Virus record (IMG/VR): IMGVR_UViG_3300022689_000080
Location: 1 to 59,990 of that record
Length of the DNA: 59,990 nt
DNA from: a virus
Reading direction: 5' to 3' (one strand)
Under the pieces are notes generated by a model, which did no database searches, was not told the DNA's origin, and saw only the letters and a program-made list of their open reading frames with translations. Below, in pieces: positions 28,945-36,846 of this stretch (the first letter of the stretch is position 1; each line of letters opens with the position of its first letter). Made by a program: the position numbers and the translations under genes.

Positions 28945-29130
28945 TTACTCTCCCTCGCAGCGAGCATGGCGACGACGCTGTTGTTCACTGGAATACCACG
29001 GCGATTTAGCGTGGCTGGGCGTTGCGGTCTTGTTAAAAAGCGGGACACTGGACCAGCCGCAGTCCCGACAACCTTCCTCAAGATTATCGTCCCACATATT
29101 TGTTGATCCGCAGTGAGGGCACCTACTCAT
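28945..29130 (-). CDS. Small zinc-ribbon protein, 61 aa
   Basis: ATG at 29130 overlaps the end of the upstream gene. CPHCG (4-8) and CRDCG (20-24) form a zinc ribbon; the rest is basic and Ser/Arg/Gln-rich. A longer in-frame start exists but would run deep into the upstream gene. Role unknown. Confidence 0.7.
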   Translation of the reverse strand: MSRCPHCGSTNMWDDNLEEGCRDCGWSSVPLFNKTATPSHAKSPWYSSEQQRRRHARCEGE

Positions 29131-29365
29131 TCCCAGCCTCCCTCGCCGCGAGCATGGCGTCGGCAATCGCGTAAGCTGCCTCGGGCGCTTTGTGCGGGCA
29201 TTCTCCTGACGCATGAGCAATCAAGCCCGGCAGCGCCGCCATCGCAAACTGGTCGCGGAGGTTGGGCGTTCCAGAGCGTGCGTCCTCTAATGCTTCTGCG
29301 TAGCCTTCTTGGTGGCCTTTGTTGTAGCCATCCATGTGACCCCTGTCGTAGTCGTATTCACTCAT
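29123..29365 (-). CDS. Hypothetical phage accessory protein, 80 aa
   Basis: ATG at 29365 has GGGGAG eight bases upstream. It contains YDRGHMDGYNKGHQEGYAEA, a Gly-spaced helical repeat, and ends with AIADAMLAAREAG, a tail shared by several lambdoid accessory proteins. No function known. The 121-bp stretch upstream to the DUF2303 gene holds no gene and no clear promoter. Confidence 0.75.
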   Translation of the reverse strand: MSEYDYDRGHMDGYNKGHQEGYAEALEDARSGTPNLRDQFAMAALPGLIAHASGECPHKAPEAAYAIADAMLAAREAGNE

Positions 29366-29486
29366 CCCCAAACTCCCCGCATCACATAAATTAGGGCGGT
29401 CTTTACTTCCAGGGGCACCGCCACTCCCCCGCCGCTAACTCAACCGGGAATCGCCCAGCCAAGCGGGACGCGGCCATTGGGGCGTG

Positions 29487-30329
29487 TTACTCGAGGCCGG
29501 AACCGAAAGATCCGATCTCGACGCGGATTCCGCTGTCCTTCAGCTCGCTTTCGAGAAGCGACCGGAAGGATCGCGCCAGCTCCTCCTCGATCCAGTCGGG
29601 CCGAACGAGGCGCAGCGAGAACCTGACGCCCTTCTCGTGCGGGTGCGCGGACAGCCGAAGGCGGGCAGGCAACGGCGGCAGGCCGCTATACAGCTCGCAG
29701 TTCGTGACGAACATACTGGGAAGCGGAACCTCGCGGCCTTTGGCCTCGATGCGCTCGAGATCCGATCGCGCTGACGAGAAGTCAGTCTCGACGGACTGCA
29801 CCTTCTGGATGGCCTCCACGTCCGTGTTTCGGATTGCGCTGATTGCCACCTGCATAGACGGCGTGAAGCCCTCGGTCGAAGGCCACTCCGGCGAGAGGAT
29901 GTCGCGCCAGTCCTCCAGCCACTCCGCCATATCGCGCTGGGACTTCAGGGCGCCGCTGACGCCCTGTAACGCGATGCACTCGGCCGTCTTTTTCAGGGTA
30001 AGGGTGTTGAAGTGGTCGCCATGCCCAGGCTCTCCGATGGTCCCCAGGTTGTAGTAGGTGGCCGCTGACATTCGATCTGCATCGACGAGGCAGGCGGAGC
30101 CCGGAACCCCGGACAGATCCTGCTTTGAGAGCCGCACGAAGGTCGGGATGTCGCTCGTGCGAACCCGCCGGCTATACCGGCGAGGCCCTGGGTTGAAGCG
30201 CTCGAGATCGTGGACCGTGAAGCTCGGCGGCACGAGTACGGTGTCCGCCGGGAGCCTGCTCGCGGCCGGCATGGCCGCGCCGAGTTCTACAAGGTACTTT
30301 GCGCTGTCAGTTTTCACGGGTTCGCTCAC
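29487..30329 (-). CDS. DUF2303 family protein (280 aa)
   Basis: The DUF2303 (YfdQ-like) family is recognised by overall length and by DADRMSAATYYNLGT and DHFNTLTLKKT (residues about 83-113). These proteins occur beside RecT/exonuclease genes in phages, but their role is unproven. GTG start at 30329 overlaps the end of the next gene upstream, consistent with one leftward operon with SSB, exonuclease and RecT. Confidence 0.85.
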   Translation of the reverse strand: MSEPVKTDSAKYLVELGAAMPAASRLPADTVLVPPSFTVHDLERFNPGPRRYSRRVRTSDIPTFVRLSKQDLSGVPGSACLVDADRMSAATYYNLGTIGEPGHGDHFNTLTLKKTAECIALQGVSGALKSQRDMAEWLEDWRDILSPEWPSTEGFTPSMQVAISAIRNTDVEAIQKVQSVETDFSSARSDLERIEAKGREVPLPSMFVTNCELYSGLPPLPARLRLSAHPHEKGVRFSLRLVRPDWIEEELARSFRSLLESELKDSGIRVEIGSFGSGLE

Positions 30330-30663
30330 TCCGCATATCCTCCTTGGTCATTGTCGGGAGCTGCATCTGGTTCTCGGGGAAGAAGCTCATGGCGCCCCCG
30401 GTGCCGACGTGCATCGGGGTCTGCGTCTCGTCCTCCTCCGTGACCTTTCCCCGCTTGGTTGGCCGCGTGGAGCGCAGCTTGTGCGTCACCGCGACCTGAT
30501 GGCCGGAGCCGATCTGTTTCACGTCGAGCGTGATCTGGATCTGCCCCGCGCGCTGGTGGTTGACCACCGACGCCGCGACCTGACTCAGCTCATGGCCGAT
30601 CTTTTGCGCGAACACGCCGGCATCCAGCTCCTCGAAGAACTCCCCTACGTCTGTCGCCTTCAT
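30307..30663 (-). CDS. Hypothetical protein in recombination operon (118 aa)
   Basis: It contains an ordered helix and strand N-terminal half (FFEELDAGVFAQKIGHELSQ, IQITLDVKQIGSGHQVAVTHKL) and a polar, probably unstructured C-terminus. It sits between DUF2303 and small genes downstream of ssb, a common neighbour of DUF2303. Role unknown. Confidence 0.8.
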   Translation of the reverse strand: MKATDVGEFFEELDAGVFAQKIGHELSQVAASVVNHQRAGQIQITLDVKQIGSGHQVAVTHKLRSTRPTKRGKVTEEDETQTPMHVGTGGAMSFFPENQMQLPTMTKEDMRSERTREN

Positions 30664-30672
30664 CTTGCCCTC

Positions 30673-30876
30673 CTAGTGGACTTCCTTTCCCCCCTTGGGC
30701 GGGATTCTGTGAATCATGTTGCGCGTGAGCATCCCGACGAACGTCGATACATCGTTCGCCAGCGCAAGCGCTGGAGTCGGGTTCTCCTGAAGCTCGCGGG
30801 TCAGCTCCTGGTCGGTCTGGAGGCTGATCGTCACAAAGCCGTCCGATGCATCTTCGATAGTCAGCAAGAGTTTCAT
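30673..30876 (-). CDS. Hypothetical protein, 67 aa
   Basis: ATG at 30876. A beta-type N-terminus (MKLLLTIEDASDGFVTISL) is followed by a helical stretch. It is the only small ORF of sensible composition between ssb and the 118-aa gene. An overlapping frame from 30955 encodes a membrane-helix-like start but is otherwise low complexity. Confidence 0.65.
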   Translation of the reverse strand: MKLLLTIEDASDGFVTISLQTDQELTRELQENPTPALALANDVSTFVGMLTRNMIHRIPPKGGKEVH

Positions 30877-30957
30877 GGGTCGATTTCGCCCTCTTCGTTA
30901 TCCAGTAGGCGGTAAGCAGGCCTGACGCGATCCAGGCCGCAATCAGGCCAGCCACGG

Positions 30958-31410
30958 TCAGAGCGGAATTTCGTCGTCGTAGGGATCCCCGTCGCCCTGT
31001 GCCGGCGGCTCAGGGTAGGGTCCGGAGCTTTGCTGCTGTGAGCGCTGCCCGCCGCCCTGCTGCCCGCCTCCACGGGAGTCGAGCATTTGCATTTCGCTGG
31101 CGACGATCTCCGTTGTCCAGCGATCCTGGCCGTCCTGGGCCTGCCACTTCCGGGTGCGAAGCGAGCCCTCGATGTAGACCTTCGAGCCCTTGTGCAGGTA
31201 TTGGCCGCAGATCTCGCCCAGCCGGCCGAAGGCCGCGACCCTGTGCCACTCCGTCCGTTCCTGCTGTTCGCCCGTGTTTTTGTCCTTCCACATTTCGCTT
31301 GTGGCTACGGAGAAGTTGGCCACGGCCATGCCGGAAGGCATGGATCGAGTCTCGGGGTCGTTCCCGAGATTGCCGACGATGATGACTTTGTTGACGCCAC
31401 GACTAGCCAT
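30958..31410 (-). CDS. ssb: Single-stranded DNA-binding protein (150 aa)
   Basis: Classic bacterial/phage SSB: OB-fold starting [18 protein letters not shown], then [19 protein letters not shown] and [13 protein letters not shown] (to about residue 112), a Gly/Gln-rich linker, and the acidic tip DEIPL that recruits host repair proteins. It protects ssDNA made by the exonuclease and during replication. It overlaps the exonuclease gene by eight bases. Confidence 0.97.
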   Translation of the reverse strand: MASRGVNKVIIVGNLGNDPETRSMPSGMAVANFSVATSEMWKDKNTGEQQERTEWHRVAAFGRLGEICGQYLHKGSKVYIEGSLRTRKWQAQDGQDRWTTEIVASEMQMLDSRGGGQQGGGQRSQQQSSGPYPEPPAQGDGDPYDDEIPL

Positions 31411-32047
31411 AGATCTTGTCCCCCTGTTTGATGGCCTCGATGGCCTGCTCCTTCAGCTCCAACAGCTTCTTGAACGCGGCCTCGAGTTTGGCGATATAGG
31501 CTTCGTCGCGGTCCACACGAACGATCAGCTTGGGCAGGCTCGGGTGGAAGGACACGAAGTCCCAGCGCTCGAGGCCGGTGACGAACATGGAGCCCTGCAC
31601 CTGGGGCACGTACTTGTCCGGCACACGGCCGGCGGCGAGGTAGGACACGTGCATCCCCGGGCTCGGGCACTTGATCTCCAGGCCGAAGGCATCGCCAGTT
31701 CGCGTGCCGCTGCCCTTGACGATCCCATCCGGGCTGCATCCGATGCGGCCGCAGTCGGTCGTAACGAAACCGATGCTGGAAACCTCGTGGCCCGTCTCCA
31801 GCTCGTAATAGGCGCGGGCCCGGGGCTCCATATCAATGCCGCGCTTCATCCAGTAGGTCGTCGGCGTCTCCTCCAGCTCTCCGGAGATCTCCTCCGCGGC
31901 GAGCTGGCCTGCGAACGCCTCGATCTGACTGGATGGCCTCCCGGTAGGCGTGAGGAGCCGGTCGAAGTTCGAGGCGGTGGCCACGCCCAGCCGGATCCGC
32001 AGCCACTCCTCGGTGCCCTGTTCGATGTGGTCATGCAGCACTGGCAT
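31403..32047 (-). CDS. YqaJ-type (lambda Exo-like) recombination exonuclease (214 aa)
   Basis: The YqaJ PD-(D/E)XK fold is visible: [19 protein letters not shown] (residues 9-27), CSPDGIV with catalytic Asp, [12 protein letters not shown] with the E-x-K pair, and Gln in [11 protein letters not shown]. It degrades the 5' strand of duplex ends to supply ssDNA for the RecT annealase encoded directly upstream (17-bp overlap). Length is standard. Confidence 0.95.
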   Translation of the reverse strand: MPVLHDHIEQGTEEWLRIRLGVATASNFDRLLTPTGRPSSQIEAFAGQLAAEEISGELEETPTTYWMKRGIDMEPRARAYYELETGHEVSSIGFVTTDCGRIGCSPDGIVKGSGTRTGDAFGLEIKCPSPGMHVSYLAAGRVPDKYVPQVQGSMFVTGLERWDFVSFHPSLPKLIVRVDRDEAYIAKLEAAFKKLLELKEQAIEAIKQGDKIYG

Positions 32048-33002
32048 CGGTGGCCTCCTCGGCTTCTGCCTCCTCTTCCGGGGCTTCAGCGGGCGCCTGC
32101 TGCGCCGCCGCCTTGGCCTCCTGCTTCGTCACGATCCCGATGGCCTCTTCGAGCTGGCCAGTCTGGATCTCGTTCGCGTCCTCGACGCCCAGGTATCGAA
32201 GCAGCGGGCCGATGTCGCGTCCGATCGCAGCCATGCGCTCGGTGATCTCCTTTGCCTGCTCCGCGCTGATGAACACGTTCTCGGCATCGAGGTCATCGAG
32301 GTTGATCTGGTCGGACTGCTGGTCGATGTGGATGGCTTCATCCAGGCGCTTGCGGTCGCCCTTCTGCGGCCACATTTTCGAGGCGCGACGAACCGCCGCC
32401 TTCTTCACCATTTCCAGCGGAAACTGGACCCAGGGGGAGGCGCTGCGGTTCTTTCCCTTCAGGGAGTCGGCCTTGTTCCGAATGGCCATGATCTCCTTCA
32501 GGGTCAGCACTTCGACCATCCACGTGCCGTCCGTGAGGCGCGCGGCGCAGTAGGCGCCAGCCACGGACTCCAGCTCGTCACCAATGCGATCCTCGGCCAG
32601 CACGTCGGCGTTATGGGTCGGCAGGTCGAAGGGCCCGTTCCAGACGAAGGTATCGCCCTTGTGAACCACTTCGGCCTTGGCGAAGTCGATGCTGCCGGAC
32701 TCCGTGGCCAGCGCGACGAGGCCGCGATAGGACAGGGACAGAAGCACCTTGTTGTTCCTCGGCACGAGGTAGGCGTGTTGCAAGGCCGGATTCAGGGACA
32801 CGCCGATGGCTGCGACATTCAGGACGGAGTTGCGAAGCCCATCGGTGTCCTTGGTGGCGACGCCCATCAGGTAGGAGTTGTTCTCGAGCTGCTGGCGCGC
32901 GAACAGCGCCTCCTGCTCCCACGTGAGCTGGTAGCGATTGGTCGCCAGGAACCGCTCCTGATAGGTCTTGAGTCGTGCGATGGGGCTAGGCTGCTGCGTC
33001 AT
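32031..33002 (-). CDS. recT: RecT family ssDNA annealing protein (323 aa)
   Basis: RecT hallmarks include the internal NVAAIGVSLNPALQHAYLVP and LSLSYRGLVAL stretches (about 62-99) and WVQFPLEMVKKAAVRRASKMWP (190-211). The C-terminal 70 residues are acidic and Ala/Glu/Gln-rich, as usual. Together with the YqaJ exonuclease and SSB it forms a complete homologous recombination module, useful for circularisation and exchange. Confidence 0.96.
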   Translation of the reverse strand: MTQQPSPIARLKTYQERFLATNRYQLTWEQEALFARQQLENNSYLMGVATKDTDGLRNSVLNVAAIGVSLNPALQHAYLVPRNNKVLLSLSYRGLVALATESGSIDFAKAEVVHKGDTFVWNGPFDLPTHNADVLAEDRIGDELESVAGAYCAARLTDGTWMVEVLTLKEIMAIRNKADSLKGKNRSASPWVQFPLEMVKKAAVRRASKMWPQKGDRKRLDEAIHIDQQSDQINLDDLDAENVFISAEQAKEITERMAAIGRDIGPLLRYLGVEDANEIQTGQLEEAIGIVTKQEAKAAAQQAPAEAPEEEAEAEEATDASAA

Positions 33003-33420
33003 GGTCGGCCTCCTTGATTGCTGCGCGCGAGCGAATCAGTTCCGCGTTCTTGCGGATCACGCTTTCGGTGCGCTCGACCACTGCCGCGAAGATTCCGCCT
33101 GCTACATCGAGGGTGCGGCGGGACACGGCCGCGACCTCAGATGCGAAAAGGTCGGATCTCCGCGCAGACTGGTACATGAGGAACAGGTCGGAGCCCACGC
33201 GCTTCGCGTGATCGCCCTGATCGACTATTGCCGGCCATTGATCGTAGATCGCGCAGTCCCTGTCCCCCAAGACCATCGCGGTCATGTGCGGCACGAAGCC
33301 GATAGACGAGTCGTCGTCGTAAAGCCACCACTGGTCGTCGCTTTCGGCACGAAGAACCCGGATGGACTCGGTGATGATTACGGCGTCGATGTGCGCCGGC
33401 TGAAGCTGCTTTTCGGTCAT
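32986..33420 (-). CDS. Hypothetical protein, first gene of recombination operon (144 aa)
   Basis: ATG at 33420 follows GGGAGA at the usual distance. It has a mixed alpha/beta N-terminus with RVLRAESDDQWWLYDDDSS and a helical Arg-rich C-terminus, and overlaps recT by 17 bp. Its promoter and ribosome-binding region carry the two arms of an inverted repeat, so it may be autoregulated. No family recognised. Confidence 0.8.
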   Translation of the reverse strand: MTEKQLQPAHIDAVIITESIRVLRAESDDQWWLYDDDSSIGFVPHMTAMVLGDRDCAIYDQWPAIVDQGDHAKRVGSDLFLMYQSARRSDLFASEVAAVSRRTLDVAGGIFAAVVERTESVIRKNAELIRSRAAIKEADHDAAA

Positions 33421-33463
33421 AACTATTCTCCCGTAGGCTGGGTGCCCACGGCGGAGAATAGTT
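33421..33463. repeat. 11-bp inverted repeat across promoter and start region of the recombination operon
   Basis: AACTATTCTCC (33421-33431) and GGAGAATAGTT (33453-33463) are exact reverse complements with centres 32 bp (about three turns) apart. One arm covers the -10 element and the other the ribosome-binding site. The first arm is upstream of the expected transcript start, so a DNA-binding site pair is more likely than an RNA hairpin. Confidence 0.75.
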
Positions 33464-33483
33464 TAGGTTAGATTAACGTGCAA
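33455..33483 (-). promoter_or_regulatory. Leftward promoter for recombination operon
   Basis: On the minus strand TTGCAC, a 17-base spacer and TATTCT form a good sigma-70 type promoter. Transcription would start near 33448 and read the 144-aa gene, recT, exonuclease, ssb and DUF2303. Confidence 0.7.
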
Positions 33484-33506
33484 CTCTGACGATCAGGGAT
33501 GCTTAA

Positions 33507-33884
33507 CTACCTGTCGCCCGATGCGTCATTCTGGCTGGCCATGACGCGCATCAGGTCGATGACGGTCTGGAGCTGTTCGCTGGTCAGCTTTTGTGCGAGG
33601 CCGATGATCCCGGCGGGGTACTGGTTGCCGTATAGCCTTTCCATGATTTCGTCGGTGTAGTAGCCGGCGAGGGAAGGCCGGACCATGATCGGGTCGATGT
33701 CGAACAGCTCCACGAGCTGAAGAAGCACCATATCAGGGATCCGGACGGATCCATTGAGCCATCCAGTGACGAGAGGGGCCGACACGCCGAAGCGCTTGGC
33801 GATGTCGCGCTGAGTGATCCGTGCCTTTCGCTGCGCCCTGGAGAGCGCTGCGGACACGGCTTCTGCTTCATTGGTCTTATTCAT
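33507..33884 (-). CDS. XRE-family repressor, CI-like, without peptidase domain (125 aa)
   Basis: A helix-turn-helix is clear: ARITQRDIAKRFGVSAPLVTGWLNG (residues about 18-42), typical of phage repressors. Only about 80 residues follow, ending in SEQLQTVIDLMRVM, so there is no LexA/CI-type S24 self-cleavage domain. The start at 33884 (MNKTNEAEAV) is chosen because the longer in-frame form extends into the operator region. It lies divergent from cro with a palindromic operator between, and is the probable lysogeny repressor. Release from repression must use some other signal, such as an antirepressor. Confidence 0.85.
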   Translation of the reverse strand: MNKTNEAEAVSAALSRAQRKARITQRDIAKRFGVSAPLVTGWLNGSVRIPDMVLLQLVELFDIDPIMVRPSLAGYYTDEIMERLYGNQYPAGIIGLAQKLTSEQLQTVIDLMRVMASQNDASGDR

Positions 33885-33912
33885 GGGCCTTTGTACCGCT
33901 TGGCCATGAACA

Positions 33913-33941
33913 AACATAGCACTTGAAACGGATTGCACCAC
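33913..33941 (-). promoter_or_regulatory. Weak leftward promoter for repressor (PRM-like)
   Basis: On the minus strand TATGTT (33918-33913) lies 17 bases from GTGGTG (33941-33936). The -35 is poor and overlaps the edge of the palindromic operator, as expected of a maintenance promoter helped by bound repressor. Tentative. Confidence 0.4.
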
Positions 33942-33958
33942 TGTGAAAAACCACAGTG
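33939..33958. promoter_or_regulatory. Repressor/Cro operator palindrome
   Basis: CACTGTG and CACAGTG are perfect 7-bp inverted arms separated by AAAAAC. The site lies between the divergent repressor and cro genes and four bases from the rightward -35, so binding would block that promoter. A single clear site is visible, not a lambda-like triplet. Confidence 0.8.
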
Positions 33959-33961
33959 AAG

Positions 33962-33990
33962 TTGACCAAACCTGAATTCCTAGATTAAAT
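33962..33990 (+). promoter_or_regulatory. Rightward early promoter (PR-like)
   Basis: TTGACC, a 17-base spacer and TTAAAT lie 30 bases before the cro start and directly beside the operator. It would drive cro and the replication genes. Confidence 0.8.
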
Positions 33991-34020
33991 ACGCTGAACG
34001 TCCAGTCAGCGGGAATTCAG

Positions 34021-34260
34021 ATGCCACGGAAACCTACCTTCGAGCTGCCGCTCCGAGAGTTCTGCGAGCGCTACACGTCCGCAAAGGCCTCCGCCCTTCT
34101 TGGGTGCTGCAAGTCTGCGATCAGCCTGTCGCTGTCGTCGGGCCGCGAGATCTATGTCGTCTATGACGAGGATCTGGCTCATGCGACCGCCTACGAGATC
34201 TGCTCCTTCCCTCGACGCGGCGCCGTTGCCGAATCGAGGCGGTCACAAAAGGCCGCGTAA
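34021..34260 (+). CDS. cro: Cro-like transcriptional regulator (79 aa)
   Basis: Size and order match lambda Cro: LREFCERYTSAKASALLGCCKSAISLSLSSG aligns with lambda Cro's helix-turn-helix region, followed by a beta strand REIYVVYDED and a C-terminal arm with FPRRG. It would oppose the repressor at the palindrome upstream. It overlaps the next start (TAATG). Confidence 0.85.
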   Translation: MPRKPTFELPLREFCERYTSAKASALLGCCKSAISLSLSSGREIYVVYDEDLAHATAYEICSFPRRGAVAESRRSQKAA

Positions 34261-34649
34261 TGCGGCGCCCGGAAACCTTCTTCTACGCCATGTATCCGGC
34301 CGAGTTCCGGTCGGACGCCCTGGGCCTTTCCCGTGAGGACAAGGCCACATACCTGCTACTCCTGAATCGCCTGTGCGAAGTCGGCGGATCGCTCGATTGC
34401 GAGGACGATGAAGCGCTGTCAGCGGCCGTCGAGCTGACCCTGCCTGAATGGAAAAAGGCAAAGCCGCGGATCCTAAAGCACTTCGAGATCACGAGGTCGG
34501 GCCAGATCCGGCACTGGATGATCGACGAGAGTCTGGAGCGCAAAGAAGCCCGCAAAAAGGCCTCAAAAAAGGCCAATTCAGAGAAGGCGCGAAAGGCGAA
34601 AGAGCGCCAGCGGAAGGGCGAAATTGTGCCCCTGAAGGGCTCCCAATGA
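34260..34649 (+). CDS. DUF1376 replication-associated protein (129 aa)
   Basis: The DUF1376 (YdaU-type) N-terminus is clear: FFYAMYPAEFRSDALGLSREDKATYLLLLN (residues 7-36), then WKKAKPRILKHFE. These proteins occupy the place of replication initiators in many temperate phages. The C-terminus is a basic, Lys/Arg/Ala-rich helix that could bind DNA. It is followed immediately by the iteron block, supporting an initiator role. Confidence 0.85.
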   Translation: MRRPETFFYAMYPAEFRSDALGLSREDKATYLLLLNRLCEVGGSLDCEDDEALSAAVELTLPEWKKAKPRILKHFEITRSGQIRHWMIDESLERKEARKKASKKANSEKARKAKERQRKGEIVPLKGSQ

Positions 34650-34960
34650 GCAGCTTCTGGAGGGGCGTTTTCAGGGCTCACCGAACGGTGTCCGAACGGC
34701 ATCCGAACGGTGTACCGAACGGTGTACCGAACGGTGTACCGAACGGTGTACCGAACGGTGTACCGAACGGTGTACCGAACGGTGTCCGGTCGGCCTCCGA
34801 TCGGCCTCCCATCCATATCCATATCCATATCCATACCCATACCCACATCCAGAAGGTAGTTCGGAGCAAGGTTCTAGTTGGTCACTCCGTAGCTTTTGGC
34901 CATCCAAGGGAAAGAGGTAGTTTCAGAGTACGGTGGTATTGGGCGGGGGTTTGGGCATGA
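34646..34960 (+). CDS. Hypothetical protein encoded across the iteron block (104 aa)
   Basis: It has ATGA overlaps with both neighbours (34646 and 34957), the usual sign of a real cistron in this phage. The translation is odd: Asn-Gly-Val-Pro repeats, then alternating Ile-His/Thr-His, so the protein sequence looks secondary to the DNA repeats. It may mainly keep translation coupling through the origin, or extend the replication protein's reach. Confidence 0.5.
   Translation: MSSFWRGVFRAHRTVSERHPNGVPNGVPNGVPNGVPNGVPNGVPNGVRSASDRPPIHIHIHIHTHTHIQKVVRSKVLVGHSVAFGHPRERGSFRVRWYWAGVWA
34681..34850. repeat. Tandem iterons, candidate replication origin
   Basis: GAACGG recurs nine times (34683, 34694, 34705, 34717, 34729, 34741, 34753, 34765, 34777), with an exact 12-bp period (CCGAACGGTGTA) in the later copies. 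About 30 bp downstream are six hexamer repeats (ATCCAT/ACCCAT), less GC-rich than the surroundings. This parallels lambda-type origins, where initiator-binding iterons sit within or next to the initiator gene beside an easily melted region. Confidence 0.75.
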
Positions 34961-36429
34961 AAACCCTGTTCCCCGATCAGCAATCCGGGCTCGAGTTGAT
35001 CCGCAGTGCGTACCGGCGCCATCGCAGGGTTGTCGCAAAGGCACCGACCGGCTGGGGCAAGACCGCCGTCGCGGCGAAGATCATCCGGGCTGCGCGCGAC
35101 AAGGGGAACCGCGTCGCCTTCGTGGTCGACTCGATCTCGCTGATCGACCAGACGGTGGTGCGGTTGGGCGAGGAGGGGATCCACGAGGTCGGTGTGATCC
35201 AGGCGAACCACCCGCTCACGGACTACGCGCAGCCCGTGCAGGTGATCTCCGTCCAGACGCTCCGATCGCGCGGCTGGAAGTTCCTCGATTTCCAGCTCGT
35301 CATCATCGACGAGGTTCACTGCTGGCACCGGATCTACGGCAAGTGGATGGCCGCATGGGGCGCGGTGCCGTTCCTGGGCCTGAGCGCGACGCCGTGGAAG
35401 CCCGGGCTCGGGGACCACTGGGAGGAGCTGGTCGACTGCGGATCCATCGGCCAGATGATCGAGCTGGGGCGCCTGAGCCCGTACCGGATCTTCGCAGTGG
35501 CGCACCCGGACCTGAAGGGCGTGAAGATCCGGAGCGGCGACTACGTGACGGGCGAGCTGTCGGAGCGCATGAGCAACGGCGGGCTCGTTTCCGATCTGGT
35601 TGGCAAATACCGCCAGCACCACAACGCAGGCAAGACGCTGGTTTTCGCGGTGGACCGCGCCCACGCGGCGAAGATTCAGGCCGAGTACAACGGCGCCGGG
35701 ATCCCTGCGGGTTACATCGACGCGAACGTGCCGCCCGAGGATCGCAAGGTGATCGCGGACCAGTTCCATCGCCACGAGCTGGAAGTTGTCGTGTCGGTGG
35801 GCTGCTTGGTCAAGGGCGTCGACTGGGACGTGCGCTGCATCCAGCTCGCGCGCCCGACGCGCAGCGAATCCCTGTTCGTGCAGATCATCGGCCGAGGCCT
35901 GCGCACGGCCAAGGGCAAGGATCACTGCCTGATCCTCGATCACTCCGACACGACGATCCGCCTGGGCCTGCCCGAGGAGATCGAGGAGCGGTTCACGGAC
36001 TTCGTGCCCGGGAAGATTTCGGACACGGCGAAGCGCGAGATCGAGGAACCGATGTCCTCGATGTGCGCCTCCTGCTCGTTCATCAAGCCTCCGCGCACTC
36101 CGGTATGCCCCCAGTGTGAATTCAAGGCGCAGCGCCAGACCACGGTCCAGCACAACGTCGAGGCCGATCTGATCGAGATCACGAAGCACCAGCGGAAGCT
36201 GAACCGGACCACGACGCCGGACGAGAAGGCCGAGTTCTACGGGGGCCTGAAGCACTACGCGGCGAGCAAGGGCTACCGCCCCGGGTGGGCCGCAAACCAG
36301 TACCGCGAGAAGTTCGGCGTGTGGCCGAACGCTTTCAAGGACACGCCGCCCTGCGCTCCCAACGCGGACGTTCGTGGGTGGATCAAGCATCAGGCAATCA
36401 AGTTTCGGAGCCGCAGGAACGCGGCGTAA
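34957..36429 (+). CDS. Superfamily 2 DNA helicase (490 aa)
   Basis: ATG 34957 overlaps the previous stop (ATGA), which favours it over the in-frame start at 34933. Helicase motifs in order: Q-type FPDQQ (5-9), Walker A APTGWGKT (K35), DEVH (118-121), LSATP (142-146), and motif VI QIIGRGLRTAKG. A zinc-binding CxxC-x10-CPQC segment follows near residue 365. It resembles DEAD/DEAH helicases in phage replication modules and probably unwinds DNA at the fork or origin. Confidence 0.93.
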   Translation: MKTLFPDQQSGLELIRSAYRRHRRVVAKAPTGWGKTAVAAKIIRAARDKGNRVAFVVDSISLIDQTVVRLGEEGIHEVGVIQANHPLTDYAQPVQVISVQTLRSRGWKFLDFQLVIIDEVHCWHRIYGKWMAAWGAVPFLGLSATPWKPGLGDHWEELVDCGSIGQMIELGRLSPYRIFAVAHPDLKGVKIRSGDYVTGELSERMSNGGLVSDLVGKYRQHHNAGKTLVFAVDRAHAAKIQAEYNGAGIPAGYIDANVPPEDRKVIADQFHRHELEVVVSVGCLVKGVDWDVRCIQLARPTRSESLFVQIIGRGLRTAKGKDHCLILDHSDTTIRLGLPEEIEERFTDFVPGKISDTAKREIEEPMSSMCASCSFIKPPRTPVCPQCEFKAQRQTTVQHNVEADLIEITKHQRKLNRTTTPDEKAEFYGGLKHYAASKGYRPGWAANQYREKFGVWPNAFKDTPPCAPNADVRGWIKHQAIKFRSRRNAA

Positions 36430-36444
36430 TCGGGAGGCGAAGCT

Positions 36445-36846
36445 ATGCCAACAGCACAGGCAGTAACCAACGAATTCGGCGGGGTCAACTACGACTTCCC
36501 GGTGCCAACCAGTGAGGGGGCGCTGGAGGCCTCGAGGATTGCGAGGCCCGACCGGCGCACGAAGATTGAGATCCCGGCCGGCTTCATGCGTCGGCGGCAC
36601 AGGGCGATCTCGCTGGAAAGACTTATCCGGAAGCATCCGGTGGGCTCGATGGGCGATCTCGCGGATTACATGGTCACGGTCCTCGAATTCCGGGCCTCGA
36701 CTCTGGTCGACGCCTTCGACGTGATGCACAGCGAGCGGGTCCGGCGCGACCTGAACGAAGTCGTGGAGATCTGGCTTTGGGGCCAGCGCTACCAGTGGCG
36801 CTTGGGCCGCTGCTACCGCTACGAGCTGGAGGAGAGTGATGCCTAG
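36445..36846 (+). CDS. Hypothetical protein, 133 aa
   Basis: ATG has GGGAGG upstream. The N-terminal 45 residues look flexible, and a helical Arg/Leu-rich core follows (LERLIRKHPVGSMGDLADYM). It lies between helicase and primase and overlaps the primase start, so it may be a replication accessory factor. No family recognised. Confidence 0.75.
   Translation: MPTAQAVTNEFGGVNYDFPVPTSEGALEASRIARPDRRTKIEIPAGFMRRRHRAISLERLIRKHPVGSMGDLADYMVTVLEFRASTLVDAFDVMHSERVRRDLNEVVEIWLWGQRYQWRLGRCYRYELEESDA

Noticed and set aside
30590-30955. Minus-strand frame starting with a membrane-helix-like segment (AGLIAAWIASGLLTAYWI)
   Set aside because: Only the first 35 residues look protein-like; the remainder overlaps two better genes and is low complexity. 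A short real peptide would need a stop that is not present.
34681-34788. CRISPR array
   Set aside because: The 12-bp units are directly tandem with no unique spacers and no cas genes nearby.
34671-34907. Minus-strand frames with Tyr-Gly and His-Arg-Ser-Val repeats
   Set aside because: They are by-products of the iteron and hexamer repeats, which are open in several frames.
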